This document shows, in pieces, positions 25,322-33,113 of a stretch of DNA of 64,000 nt (position 1 is its first letter; the number at the start of each line of letters is the position of its first letter). The position numbers and the translations under genes are program-made. Origin of the DNA: a virus; IMG/VR virus record IMGVR_UViG_3300042352_001346, positions 16,909 to 80,908 of that record, one strand, 5' to 3'. The notes under the pieces were generated by a model. The model was not told where the DNA came from. It saw nothing but the letters and a program-made list of their open reading frames with translations, and searched no databases.

Positions 25322-26914
25322 ATGACTCCTTCTCCACTTCAACAAAACATTGCTAATTGTTTTTCAAATGAAAATTGTAATATTGTAATTGATGCTTTAG
25401 CTGGTTCAGGTAAAACAACTTTACTTAAAATATTATCTAATTTAATTCCTGCTGATGAAAAAGCAGCATTTTCAGCTTTTAATAAATCAATTGCTGATGA
25501 ATTAAAAGAAAAAATCTCAAAACCAAATGTTGAGATTGGAACTATGCATAGTTTTGGTTGGAAAGCAATTATTAGAACTTATCTTAAACCTGTTGTTAAA
25601 AATAACAAAATTGGAGATATTTGTTATAATTTTTTACCATCATGGTCTGCATCAGATGGTGTACAATTAGGTGCTGATTATTTACAAAAAATTAAAAAAA
25701 TAGTTGATTTAGCTAGATTAAGTTTAGCTGATACAGAAGTAGCTTTAGAAGCTATTGCTGAAAGACATGATATTGAATTAACAAATGGTGAATGTAAAAG
25801 AGCATTAGAAGTGTTAAGAATATCTAATCAAGATAAAAAGAATTTTGATTTTACAGATATGATTTATATTGCAGCAACTGACCCAAGAGTTAAGTTGAAT
25901 AAATATAATCATTTTTTTGTTGATGAATGTCAAGATTTGAGTCTTGCTCAACAATTAATGATTGAAAAATCATTATTGCCAGGTGGAAGATTTGTAGCTG
26001 TAGGTGATAAAAGACAAGCAATTTATGGTTTTGCAGGTGCTGATTCTGAAAGTTTTGAAACACTTTGCAATAAACCAAATACACTTGTTTTACCTCTTTC
26101 TGTAAATTATCGTTGTGCTAAATCTATTATTAAACTTGCTCAAAGTTTAGTACCAAATATTCAAGCACATGATGGTGCTATAGAAGGTTTAATTGATTTT
26201 ACAGCTTCATATAGAAATATTAAGCAAGGTGATTTTGTACTTTGTAGAAATACTGCTCCATTAGTTAAATTATGTTTGCAATTTATTCGTGAAGGTAGAA
26301 AAGCTTATGTTAAAGGTGGTGATATAGGTACAAATTTATTAAATATTATTAAAAAATCAAAAGCTGATACTATTGAAGAATTAAAAAGTAAATTAACTGA
26401 TGAATTATTTAAAATATTTGATAAGTTAAAAAAGAAATTTCCATACCTTAGTGATGAAGATATTAAAGCTGAAAATGCATATTTTTTATTTTATGAAAAA
26501 AGATTAGTTATTAATACTATAATTAATAGTGGTGTTAATATTAAATCTGTTCAAGATGTTAGTAATTGTATAGCAAGTATTTTTGCTGATGAAAAAGAAG
26601 GTATAATATTTTCAACTGTACATAAAGCAAAAGGTTTAGAATCAAATAATGTTTATATTATATGTCCGGAACTTATGCCATCTAAACGTGCTAAAAAACA
26701 ATGGCAAAAAGAACAAGAGCAAAATTTAATATATGTAGCTTATACAAGAGCAAAACAATATTTAGGTTTTGTTACTGATTTTGAATTTCAAAAGAAGAAA
26801 AAAGTTGATTATAATACAGAAGATGTAACTGGTACTATGATGGAAGATGATAATAATATAGATGAACATTTAGTTATAAATAATAATGATTTTGGTTCTA
26901 AAAGTATATTATAA
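25322..26914 (+). CDS. UvrD/Rep-like superfamily I DNA helicase
   Basis: This 530-aa protein has the SF1A motif order: Q motif region (PSPLQQNIA), Walker A AGSGKTT (~residue 25-31), motif Ia/Ib with GTMHSFGW, Walker B FVDECQDLS (~199), motif III GDKRQAIYGFAGAD, motif IV NYRC, and motifs V/VI in VHKAKGLES and LIYVAYTRAKQ. It unwinds DNA 3' to 5' using ATP. It is shorter than cellular UvrD (~720 aa), lacking most of the 1B/2B insertions. It has its own promoter with a conserved leader, and is followed by the UV endonuclease gene under a separate promoter, suggesting a repair or recombination role. Confidence 0.85.
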   Translation: MTPSPLQQNIANCFSNENCNIVIDALAGSGKTTLLKILSNLIPADEKAAFSAFNKSIADELKEKISKPNVEIGTMHSFGWKAIIRTYLKPVVKNNKIGDICYNFLPSWSASDGVQLGADYLQKIKKIVDLARLSLADTEVALEAIAERHDIELTNGECKRALEVLRISNQDKKNFDFTDMIYIAATDPRVKLNKYNHFFVDECQDLSLAQQLMIEKSLLPGGRFVAVGDKRQAIYGFAGADSESFETLCNKPNTLVLPLSVNYRCAKSIIKLAQSLVPNIQAHDGAIEGLIDFTASYRNIKQGDFVLCRNTAPLVKLCLQFIREGRKAYVKGGDIGTNLLNIIKKSKADTIEELKSKLTDELFKIFDKLKKKFPYLSDEDIKAENAYFLFYEKRLVINTIINSGVNIKSVQDVSNCIASIFADEKEGIIFSTVHKAKGLESNNVYIICPELMPSKRAKKQWQKEQEQNLIYVAYTRAKQYLGFVTDFEFQKKKKVDYNTEDVTGTMMEDDNNIDEHLVINNNDFGSKSIL

Positions 26915-26921
26915 AATAAAA

Positions 26922-26953
26922 TTTGGTTAATTTAAAAATTTTTCATATCTTTG
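26922..26953 (+). promoter_or_regulatory. Promoter of the UV endonuclease gene
   Basis: TTTGG at 26922-26926 and TATCTTTG at 26946-26953, 24 nt apart; an ATTGTAA motif at 26964-26970 abuts the ATG region at 26972. Confidence 0.75.
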
Positions 26954-26971
26954 TATAAATAAAATTGTAAC

Positions 26972-27874
26972 ATGTTTTCATATTGTTGTATTAATACAGA
27001 ATTGCAAAAGCAAGGAATAACTACAAATCGTACTATACGTAAAGACCGTTTTGAAAAAGAAGGTTTAAAATTATGCGGTGAATTAGCTTTAGCTAATTTA
27101 ACTGATTTAGTAAAAATTTTAAGTTGGAATAATGAAAATAATATAAAATGTTTTCGTTTAAGTTCAACTATATTTCCTTGGTCTAGTCAATATAATATAG
27201 AAGATTTACCTAATTATAATTGTATAAAAGAACAATTAATATTTATAGGTAAATTTATTCAAATACATGATATTCGTGTATCTTTTCATCCTGACCATTT
27301 TTGTGTTTTAGGTTCAGATAGAGAAAAAATTGCTTTGAAAGCTGCAAAAGATATTAATTTTCATAGTCAATTATTTGATTTAATGGGATTAGAACAATCT
27401 CATAAGTATCCCATTAATATACATGTAGGTACTACAAAAGGTGGTAAAGAAAAAGCTGCTCTTAGATTTTGTATTGCTTATGAATTATATTTATCCGAAG
27501 GAGCAAAGAAAAGATTTGTAGTTGAAAATGACGACCATCCTACAGAGTTTACTCCGGAAGATTTATACAATATGATTTGGCGTAAAATACAAATTCCTAT
27601 AACATTTGATTATTATCATAATAAATTAAATCCAGGCAAATTAAATGAAATGTCTGCTTTTAAATTATGTTATATGACTTGGAAAAATGTTAAACCTTTA
27701 TTTCATTACTCAAGTTCAATGAGAGAAGAATATAAAGATAATGCTATAAAAATAACTGCTCATAGTAATTATATTTTAGAAGAAATTAATATTTATTTAG
27801 ATGTAGATATTGATTTAGAAGCAAAAATGAAAGAACAAGCAGTATTAAGGTATTTAAATACTTTTAATAAATAA
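26972..27874 (+). CDS. uvsE: UV damage endonuclease (UvsE/UVDE family)
   Basis: This 300-aa TIM-barrel endonuclease matches UVDE: FRLSSTIFPW (~residue 63-72), SFHPDHFCVLGS (~103-114), INIHVGTTKGG (~147-157) and VVENDDHP (~187-194). These His, Glu and Asp residues bind the metal ions. UVDE nicks DNA 5' of UV photoproducts and some abasic sites. The length is normal. Its stop codon shares a base with the next ATG. A phage copy would let infected cells repair UV damage without host nucleotide excision repair. Confidence 0.85.
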   Translation: MFSYCCINTELQKQGITTNRTIRKDRFEKEGLKLCGELALANLTDLVKILSWNNENNIKCFRLSSTIFPWSSQYNIEDLPNYNCIKEQLIFIGKFIQIHDIRVSFHPDHFCVLGSDREKIALKAAKDINFHSQLFDLMGLEQSHKYPINIHVGTTKGGKEKAALRFCIAYELYLSEGAKKRFVVENDDHPTEFTPEDLYNMIWRKIQIPITFDYYHNKLNPGKLNEMSAFKLCYMTWKNVKPLFHYSSSMREEYKDNAIKITAHSNYILEEINIYLDVDIDLEAKMKEQAVLRYLNTFNK

Positions 27875-28713
27875 TGAAAATTTATATAGAATATCAAGCA
27901 CTTTCAGATAGAGAAAATATAATTGCTGAAATATCTCTAGATAAAAATTTTTATGAAAAACTTGATAAAGAAGATAGATTTGGTAAATATTTACAAGATA
28001 CTTATGATTTAGAAATTATACAAGGGTGGGAGGTTTTTAATGAATCATTTACTGAAAGATTATATTCTCTTTTAGTACAAACTTTTAAAGATAAAAATAA
28101 AATTGCTGATTTTTTAAAAGTTTGTCAAGAATTAAAAGATTATTTATTTAAATTTCCATATAATGAAAGAATTGAATTTTTAACAAAAATGTTTTCTCTA
28201 TTATATAAAGCTTATAATCAAGGAGGTAATTTTGTTTTAAATCAAATTAATTCTGCCATAGATAAAGAAAAATTTGGAGAGTTTGAAAAATCTTCGTACC
28301 TTTGCGGTAATAAAAAAATTGTAAAAATGTCTAAGAATTGTAAATTTGTAAGAACTGTAGGACTTCAAAATCTAGAAGGTTATCATATTAAAGTAAAATG
28401 TTCTACTTGTGGCATTGAAGCTATTTATTTTCAAGAAAATGAAAATGATATTCGTTTATTTAATCCAATTACAAACGAATATGATATTAAAGTTGACTCA
28501 ACAACTGTATGTGAAGGACAAAAGTATCTTGATGATAAGAAAAAATCAGATGCTTTAAAATCAATTCAAATACGTAAAGGTAGTACTGTAAAAACAAACG
28601 ATTTTATAGGTAAAATTATAAAATATAATTCAAATGTTGATATTTGGATTGAAGCACATAATGGTCCTCAACCTATTAAAAAAGAACAAATTATTGAATT
28701 AATAGAGTATTAA
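27874..28713 (+). CDS. Long reading frame containing an internal promoter; probable gene fusion
   Basis: This open frame of 279 codons starts at the last base of the uvsE stop codon. Residues 1-~135 are a helical, charged unknown protein. Residues ~134-151 are encoded by a near-perfect promoter plus an ATTGTAAA leader. From residue 152 (ATG at 28327) a second, different protein follows, with a CSTCG zinc-knuckle-like motif. The simplest reading is that a gene lost its stop codon and now reads through the promoter into its neighbour. A long fusion and a short independent protein could both be made. Confidence 0.5.
   Translation: MKIYIEYQALSDRENIIAEISLDKNFYEKLDKEDRFGKYLQDTYDLEIIQGWEVFNESFTERLYSLLVQTFKDKNKIADFLKVCQELKDYLFKFPYNERIEFLTKMFSLLYKAYNQGGNFVLNQINSAIDKEKFGEFEKSSYLCGNKKIVKMSKNCKFVRTVGLQNLEGYHIKVKCSTCGIEAIYFQENENDIRLFNPITNEYDIKVDSTTVCEGQKYLDDKKKSDALKSIQIRKGSTVKTNDFIGKIIKYNSNVDIWIEAHNGPQPIKKEQIIELIEY
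28273..28326 (+). promoter_or_regulatory. Promoter embedded in a coding frame
   Basis: TTTGG (28273-28277) and TACCTTTG (28297-28304), 24 nt apart, are followed by ATTGTAAA (28318-28325) and an ATG at 28327. The match to this genome's consensus is among the best in the window, yet the whole element lies in an open reading frame. Confidence 0.75.
28327..28713 (+). CDS. Probable independent product of the internal promoter
   Basis: This 128-aa protein starts at the ATG directly after the ATTGTAAA leader. Residues ~20-60 contain KVKCSTCGIEAIYF, a possible half zinc knuckle; a later Cys (TTVCEG) may complete it. The C-terminal ~50 residues form a small basic beta domain (STVKTNDFIGKIIKYN). This start is better supported by promoter and leader than the upstream one at 27874. 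Function unknown. Confidence 0.6.
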   Translation: MSKNCKFVRTVGLQNLEGYHIKVKCSTCGIEAIYFQENENDIRLFNPITNEYDIKVDSTTVCEGQKYLDDKKKSDALKSIQIRKGSTVKTNDFIGKIIKYNSNVDIWIEAHNGPQPIKKEQIIELIEY

Positions 28714-28714
28714 T

Positions 28715-28852
28715 ATGTTAAAGAATATATTAGATAAATTTATACTTTGTTGGGGGTGTAGAAAAAAATTAACTATTAATTTTAAAAAAGGTGATACACA
28801 AATAGAAATAATTTGTACTTATTGTGATAAAATTAATAAAGTAAAATTATGA
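28715..28852 (+). CDS. Tiny zinc-ribbon protein
   Basis: This 45-aa protein has two CxxC pairs (CWGC at residues 12-15 and CTYC at 34-37) separated by a short strand-rich segment, so it should fold as a single zinc ribbon. It starts 1 nt after the previous stop and overlaps the next ATG by 4 nt. Small zinc ribbons often bind nucleic acid or transcription proteins; nothing more can be said. Confidence 0.55.
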   Translation: MLKNILDKFILCWGCRKKLTINFKKGDTQIEIICTYCDKINKVKL

Positions 28853-29025
28853 CTGTAGGTGAAGCAACTAAAAAACTTTTAAAACTTGGTTATATTCAAC
28901 TAAATCAAGTAGGTTCACATATTAAATTTGGTAAAGATAATGATAGAATTACTTTATTAAAAAGAAAAAGTGATAAAGAACTCGTTAATCCTGCAATTGT
29001 TAAAAAAATAAATTCATTAATATGA
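28849..29025 (+). CDS. HicA-like protein without a visible HicB
   Basis: This 58-aa protein follows the HicA pattern: an N-terminal helix (TKKLLKLGYI), a short strand, then QVGSHIKFGKDNDRITLL with the GSH motif that carries the catalytic His of HicA mRNA interferases, and a C-terminal helix. The size is normal for HicA. In toxin-antitoxin pairs hicB follows, but the next gene (29022) has neither a HicB partial RNase H fold nor a DNA-binding end. It may be an orphan toxin used against host mRNA, or a double-stranded-RNA-binding fold put to other use. It overlaps both neighbours by 4 nt. Confidence 0.6.
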   Translation: MTVGEATKKLLKLGYIQLNQVGSHIKFGKDNDRITLLKRKSDKELVNPAIVKKINSLI

Positions 29026-29330
29026 GTAAGTTATATTATAAATACATTATTGTTGATGGTGGTCCTATTTTATTTTCTGACAAAGTATCCCATCTTCAAG
29101 TAGGTGAAGGTTTTTTAAAATCTAAAGCTACTATATATAGTGCAGGATTTTGTTGTATTGAATTTATAGAAGATGAAGAAGTACCTAAAGTAATATGTAG
29201 TGGTAGAAGTGATTCTTTAAATATTGAATCTCACTCTCAAAATGATGCTATTGTTATTACAGATTTTTTTAAACAATTGAGTGCAGTTAAATATCATTTA
29301 TTAGTGATAAAAGATTTATATGGAAAGTAA
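29022..29330 (+). CDS. Unknown small protein after the HicA-like gene
   Basis: This 102-aa protein is mostly beta strands in the first 60 residues (YYKYIIVDGGPILFSDKVSH) and helical at the end. Several segments (VDGGPILFS, GFCCIEFIE) look conserved. It does not show HicB features, so I do not call it an antitoxin, although its position would suit one. Function unknown. Confidence 0.4.
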   Translation: MSKLYYKYIIVDGGPILFSDKVSHLQVGEGFLKSKATIYSAGFCCIEFIEDEEVPKVICSGRSDSLNIESHSQNDAIVITDFFKQLSAVKYHLLVIKDLYGK

Positions 29331-29859
29331 AAAATATAAATTACCAGGTCATAAAGGTAAATTTATGAAAGGACAATCTTCTCAATACCAAATTGCAATG
29401 GAGAAGTCTATAATTAAAAATTTAGAACGTAAACCTAAAAATAAAGAAATGAAAGTAGCAATTATAGGTAGTCGCACATTTCAAAATAAAAATAGTTTGT
29501 TTTTAGCACTTAATGATTTTAGAAGAGTATTAAGAGCAACTAAACATACTGATATTACAGAAATAGTATCAGGTGGTGCACAAGGTGCTGATTTTTTAGC
29601 AGAAGAATATGCTAATGAATCTAAAATTAAGAAAACTATATTTAAAGCTGATTGGAGTGATATGTCTTTACCATGTTCTAAAAAAACAAATGCACAAGGT
29701 AAAGAATATAATGCTTTAGCTGGTTTTAAAAGAAATACACAAATAATAGATTATTGTGACCAAGTAATTGCATTTTGGGATGGTAAAAGTCCAGGTACTC
29801 GTGATAGTATTGAAAAAGCTAAAGCACAAAATAAACCTGTTAAAATTGTAAAAATTTAA
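29320..29859 (+). CDS. SLOG-family protein (YspA/cpYpsA-like)
   Basis: In this 179-aa protein, residues ~45-179 match the SLOG/DUF2493 Rossmann-like fold: KVAIIGSRTF, EIVSGGAQGADFLAEEYA, FKRNTQIIDYCDQVIAFWDG and KSPGTRDSIEKA. The GGAQGAD loop is the ligand-binding signature. SLOG proteins bind nucleotide-derived ligands and occur in DprA, LOG enzymes and several antiphage systems. The first ~40 residues are a basic extension. The ligand is unknown; a nucleotide-sensing or counter-defence role is possible. Confidence 0.75.
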   Translation: MESKKYKLPGHKGKFMKGQSSQYQIAMEKSIIKNLERKPKNKEMKVAIIGSRTFQNKNSLFLALNDFRRVLRATKHTDITEIVSGGAQGADFLAEEYANESKIKKTIFKADWSDMSLPCSKKTNAQGKEYNALAGFKRNTQIIDYCDQVIAFWDGKSPGTRDSIEKAKAQNKPVKIVKI

Positions 29860-29861
29860 AT

Positions 29862-30176
29862 ATGGTAGAAAATAAATTTATTGTTGGAGATATTTTTAAA
29901 TTAAAAGTTGAATGTTTATATAATCCTATTGGTACAATAGGAGTTTGTTATGCTCAATATGATAATGGAATTTCTGTTATTTTTGAAAATGGCAAATATG
30001 ATGGTTTTAGTTTATCTAAAGATATAGTATTAGGAGGTAGAAGTGAAGTTGAGATGTATTTAGAAAAAATTAATCATAGTGAAGAATTATCTGATTATTA
30101 TTTTAAAAATGTAATCAGATTAACAGAAGATTTTAGAAAAGGATATTTTCATAACGCATTTAATTCTTTGTATTAA
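29862..30176 (+). CDS. Unknown small protein upstream of the helicase
   Basis: This 104-aa protein's first ~60 residues form a small beta domain reminiscent of short binding folds (FIVGDIFKLKVECLYNPIG), followed by a helical C-terminus. It starts 2 nt after the SLOG gene and ends 2 nt before the DnaB-like gene. No family recognised. Confidence 0.4.
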   Translation: MVENKFIVGDIFKLKVECLYNPIGTIGVCYAQYDNGISVIFENGKYDGFSLSKDIVLGGRSEVEMYLEKINHSEELSDYYFKNVIRLTEDFRKGYFHNAFNSLY

Positions 30177-30178
30177 AG

Positions 30179-31549
30179 ATGAATTTAAGTAAAGACTTTT
30201 TATTAGAATTATTAAAAACTTGTTTTAGAAATAAGGAAATACTAGATATTGCTTATCATCATTTAGAGTATCATTATTTACCTTCTGAACCATATAAAGA
30301 TGTTTGGAAGGAAATTAGAGATTTTTATATTTTAAATGATAATTGTCCAAGTTTTGGTTATATTTCTCAAAGATTAACTGATTTAAAAAAAGAAGAAGCA
30401 TTAAATTTACTTGTAAAAGTAAAAGAAGCATCTATACCTGATTTAAAATATTTAATCAATCAATTTGAAGAGTTTTTAATAAATATTATAACAATTGATT
30501 CTTTGCAAGAAATTGTTACATTATTTAATACAAATAAAAAAGATGAAGCAAGAACAAAACTATTAGAAAAATCAAAGAAAATTGAAAATTTCACTTTAGC
30601 CAAAGGTTCTAATTTTTTTGAATCATTATTTGGTGGATTTGTTCAAAGACAAGAATTAAGAAAGATAGAAGCAGGAGATTTGGGATTAAGGAAAAAAACA
30701 CATAGAGGTATTGACCAAATAGATGATTTAACTTTTGGTGGATTACCTGAGACTGATATGGATTTATTTATCTTTCCTTCTGGTTATGGTAAAACAACTT
30801 ATTTAAGATGGCGTTCTCAATATAATGCAAGATTAGGTTTTAAAGTATTATATGTTAATCTTGAAGGTTCAAAACAAGATAATGAAGAAGGTCATGATGC
30901 TGTTTTAACAGGTAGAACTTTATTTGATGTTGAAAGAGGTAATTTAAGTGATAAATTTGTAGATGAAATAAATAATAGTTTACAATATTTATTAAATAAT
31001 ATTGGAGGTGATGTTATTTATACATCTGTAGAACAATTTGGTGAGTATTATTTACATGATTTAGAAAAAGATATTCAACGTTTTATTAAAGTACATGGTC
31101 AATCACCAGATGAAATAGATTTAGATTATTTTGAAGCTTTAGAAATTAAAGGAAAATATGATAAAAATACCATTCAAGGTGAAAAAGCTAGAAGAACAGC
31201 ACTAGCTAAAGGATTGAAAAATTTATGTGTAAAATATAAAACTAGATTAGCAACTTGTACACAAGCTTCTGATGTTAGTATAGATAAATTAAATACAGCT
31301 GATAGTGTATTAACAAGAAATGATTTATCTGCTAATAAAGCATTATTGAATGAATTTTCATTTTTATTTAGCTTTAATCAAACATCAGATGAATATGATG
31401 AAGGTAGAGCAAGAATTTTTTGTGATAAAGCAAGAAAATCTAAAAGAGGTTGGACTGTTCAAATATATCAAGATTTAGAACATTTGAAATTTTATGATAG
31501 ATTTAAAACTCTTACCACCTTATACCAAAGAGGTGATTTTATAATATAA
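30179..31549 (+). CDS. DnaB-type replicative helicase
   Basis: This 456-aa protein has a helical N-terminal domain (residues 1-~140) and a RecA-like ATPase. GIDQIDDLTFGGLP leads into Walker A PSGYGKTT (~197-204); the Walker B/H2 region is DEIDLDYFEALE, and TCTQASD follows. These match the SF4 family, which unwinds the replication fork 5' to 3' as a hexamer. It directly precedes the primase gene, the usual helicase-primase pairing. The Asp-Tyr after Walker B resembles other phage DnaB proteins. Confidence 0.8.
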   Translation: MNLSKDFLLELLKTCFRNKEILDIAYHHLEYHYLPSEPYKDVWKEIRDFYILNDNCPSFGYISQRLTDLKKEEALNLLVKVKEASIPDLKYLINQFEEFLINIITIDSLQEIVTLFNTNKKDEARTKLLEKSKKIENFTLAKGSNFFESLFGGFVQRQELRKIEAGDLGLRKKTHRGIDQIDDLTFGGLPETDMDLFIFPSGYGKTTYLRWRSQYNARLGFKVLYVNLEGSKQDNEEGHDAVLTGRTLFDVERGNLSDKFVDEINNSLQYLLNNIGGDVIYTSVEQFGEYYLHDLEKDIQRFIKVHGQSPDEIDLDYFEALEIKGKYDKNTIQGEKARRTALAKGLKNLCVKYKTRLATCTQASDVSIDKLNTADSVLTRNDLSANKALLNEFSFLFSFNQTSDEYDEGRARIFCDKARKSKRGWTVQIYQDLEHLKFYDRFKTLTTLYQRGDFII

Positions 31550-31565
31550 AATTTTAAGAGTTCTA

Positions 31566-31597
31566 TTTGGACTTTTAAAAAATTTTTATTACTTTTG
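31566..31597 (+). promoter_or_regulatory. Promoter abutting the primase start codon
   Basis: TTTGG (31566-31570) and TACTTTTG (31590-31597) have the standard 24-nt offset, but the -7 box ends one base before the primase ATG at 31599. Transcripts would begin at or just inside the start codon. Confidence 0.65.
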
Positions 31598-31598
31598 T

Positions 31599-32612
31599 AT
31601 GAGATTCAAAGAAGATGAAATAAAGACAGAATTTAAATTAAAAAAAAGTGGTAATAAAGGATGGTTTTTATCATATAATAATTGTCCTTATTGTAATAAA
31701 ACTGAACATTTATCTATTATATTTGGTGAAGTAAGTAGTTTTACTTGTAAAAGGTGTGGTGAACATGGTTCTTTGTATAAATTACTTGAAAAAGTAGATA
31801 GAAAAGATTTAATATTAGGTAATAAAGATTTTATTTCTACTAATAATAAAATTGAAGGTATAAATGAAAATATAATTTCAACAAAAGTATTTGATTTTAA
31901 TCTTCCAATTAAACAAAAACCATTAGGATTTATACGAATTTTTGAAAATGATTATTTAGAATCAAGAAATTTTACTAAACAACATTTTGAAATTTATACA
32001 ATAGGAATAAGTACTTTTGACCCATTTGTAAATAAAGATTATATAATATTTGTATGTAATCAATTTAAAAATGAAGTTGGTTGGTTAGCTAGAAGTAAAA
32101 AATCAAAAGAAGAAATTGATGCAATAAATGTTATTCGTAAACAAAAAGAATTACCTAAGTATTTAAGATGGCAAAATAGTATTGATACTGATTTTTCAAA
32201 TATCTTATTTGGTTTTGATGAATTAGAAGAAAATACAAAAATTGTTATTGTAGTTGAAGGTGTTACAAGTAAAGCAAATGTTGATAAATTATTAGGTCTT
32301 TTTAATCAAAAAACTGTTAAATGTGTAGCTTCATTTGGTAAAAAAATTACAGATTTTCAAATTGCTTTATTAAAAAGTAAAAATATTGAAACAGTAATTT
32401 TACTTTATGACCCAGATGCAGTTAAAGAAATAAAAGAATATAGTTTTAGACTTGAAGATAATTTCGATAATGTATTAGTAGGCTTTATACCATTTAAAAA
32501 ATCAGATGGTAGTAATAAAGACCCAGGTGATTTAATTAATAGTGAATTAGATAAAGTTATGAATACATTACAAAGTCCAATAAACTTTTTTACTGAAAAA
32601 ATTAAATTTTAA
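31599..32612 (+). CDS. DnaG-type primase
   Basis: This 337-aa protein has an N-terminal zinc ribbon (CPYC near residue 29 and CKRC near 52) and a TOPRIM domain with VVVEGVTSK (~218) and LLYDPDA (~268), which supply the metal-binding Glu and Asp residues. It makes RNA primers for the phage replisome and pairs with the DnaB-like helicase upstream. It is shorter than bacterial DnaG (~600 aa) because the C-terminal helicase-binding domain is missing, as in several phages. No alternative in-frame start exists before the zinc ribbon. Confidence 0.8.
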   Translation: MRFKEDEIKTEFKLKKSGNKGWFLSYNNCPYCNKTEHLSIIFGEVSSFTCKRCGEHGSLYKLLEKVDRKDLILGNKDFISTNNKIEGINENIISTKVFDFNLPIKQKPLGFIRIFENDYLESRNFTKQHFEIYTIGISTFDPFVNKDYIIFVCNQFKNEVGWLARSKKSKEEIDAINVIRKQKELPKYLRWQNSIDTDFSNILFGFDELEENTKIVIVVEGVTSKANVDKLLGLFNQKTVKCVASFGKKITDFQIALLKSKNIETVILLYDPDAVKEIKEYSFRLEDNFDNVLVGFIPFKKSDGSNKDPGDLINSELDKVMNTLQSPINFFTEKIKF

Positions 32613-32619
32613 TTATTGT

Positions 32620-33093
32620 ATGGCTTATAAAGATAGAAATATTAGTCCAGTTGAATTTTTAAAAAGATTACAATTAGAGTATATTTGTGCAGAAATTAGA
32701 AAGAAAATTTATATTACTGATTCAGATGTTTCATATTGGAATAAAGTAATGGAAGGTAAAAAAATTAAAATAATTGATTTATCTACTAAAAATTTTTTAC
32801 CAACTATTTTCAATAATGATGAAGAAAAAATAGCCTTATATAAAGAAGTTTATAATCAACAAGGATTGCCTAATTTTATTTATAAAAATCAATCTACTGA
32901 ATTAACTTTAAAACCAAATGATATTAAATTTTATTATTATCCAAATACATCAGTTAGAGTTTATCCAAAAAATGAACCTATGTTTTTAGGTACTATAAAA
33001 TTTACTAATTATGAAGCTGAATTATTAGAAATTCATAGTAATAGTGGTGAAGTTGGTGTATATCCAATGTCGCAAGTATCAAGAATATTGTAA
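32620..33093 (+). CDS. Unknown protein after the primase
   Basis: This 157-aa protein has a helical first third, followed by a mixed region ending in short strands (VYPKNEPMFLGTIKFTNY). No catalytic or metal-binding motif seen. It is probably co-transcribed with the helicase and primase. Confidence 0.4.
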   Translation: MAYKDRNISPVEFLKRLQLEYICAEIRKKIYITDSDVSYWNKVMEGKKIKIIDLSTKNFLPTIFNNDEEKIALYKEVYNQQGLPNFIYKNQSTELTLKPNDIKFYYYPNTSVRVYPKNEPMFLGTIKFTNYEAELLEIHSNSGEVGVYPMSQVSRIL

Positions 33094-33113
33094 ATGTTAT
33101 AAATTGTAATATA

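Noticed and set aside
29022-29330. HicB antitoxin for the HicA-like protein
   Set aside because: No HicB-type fold segment or DNA-binding end could be seen; only position would support it.
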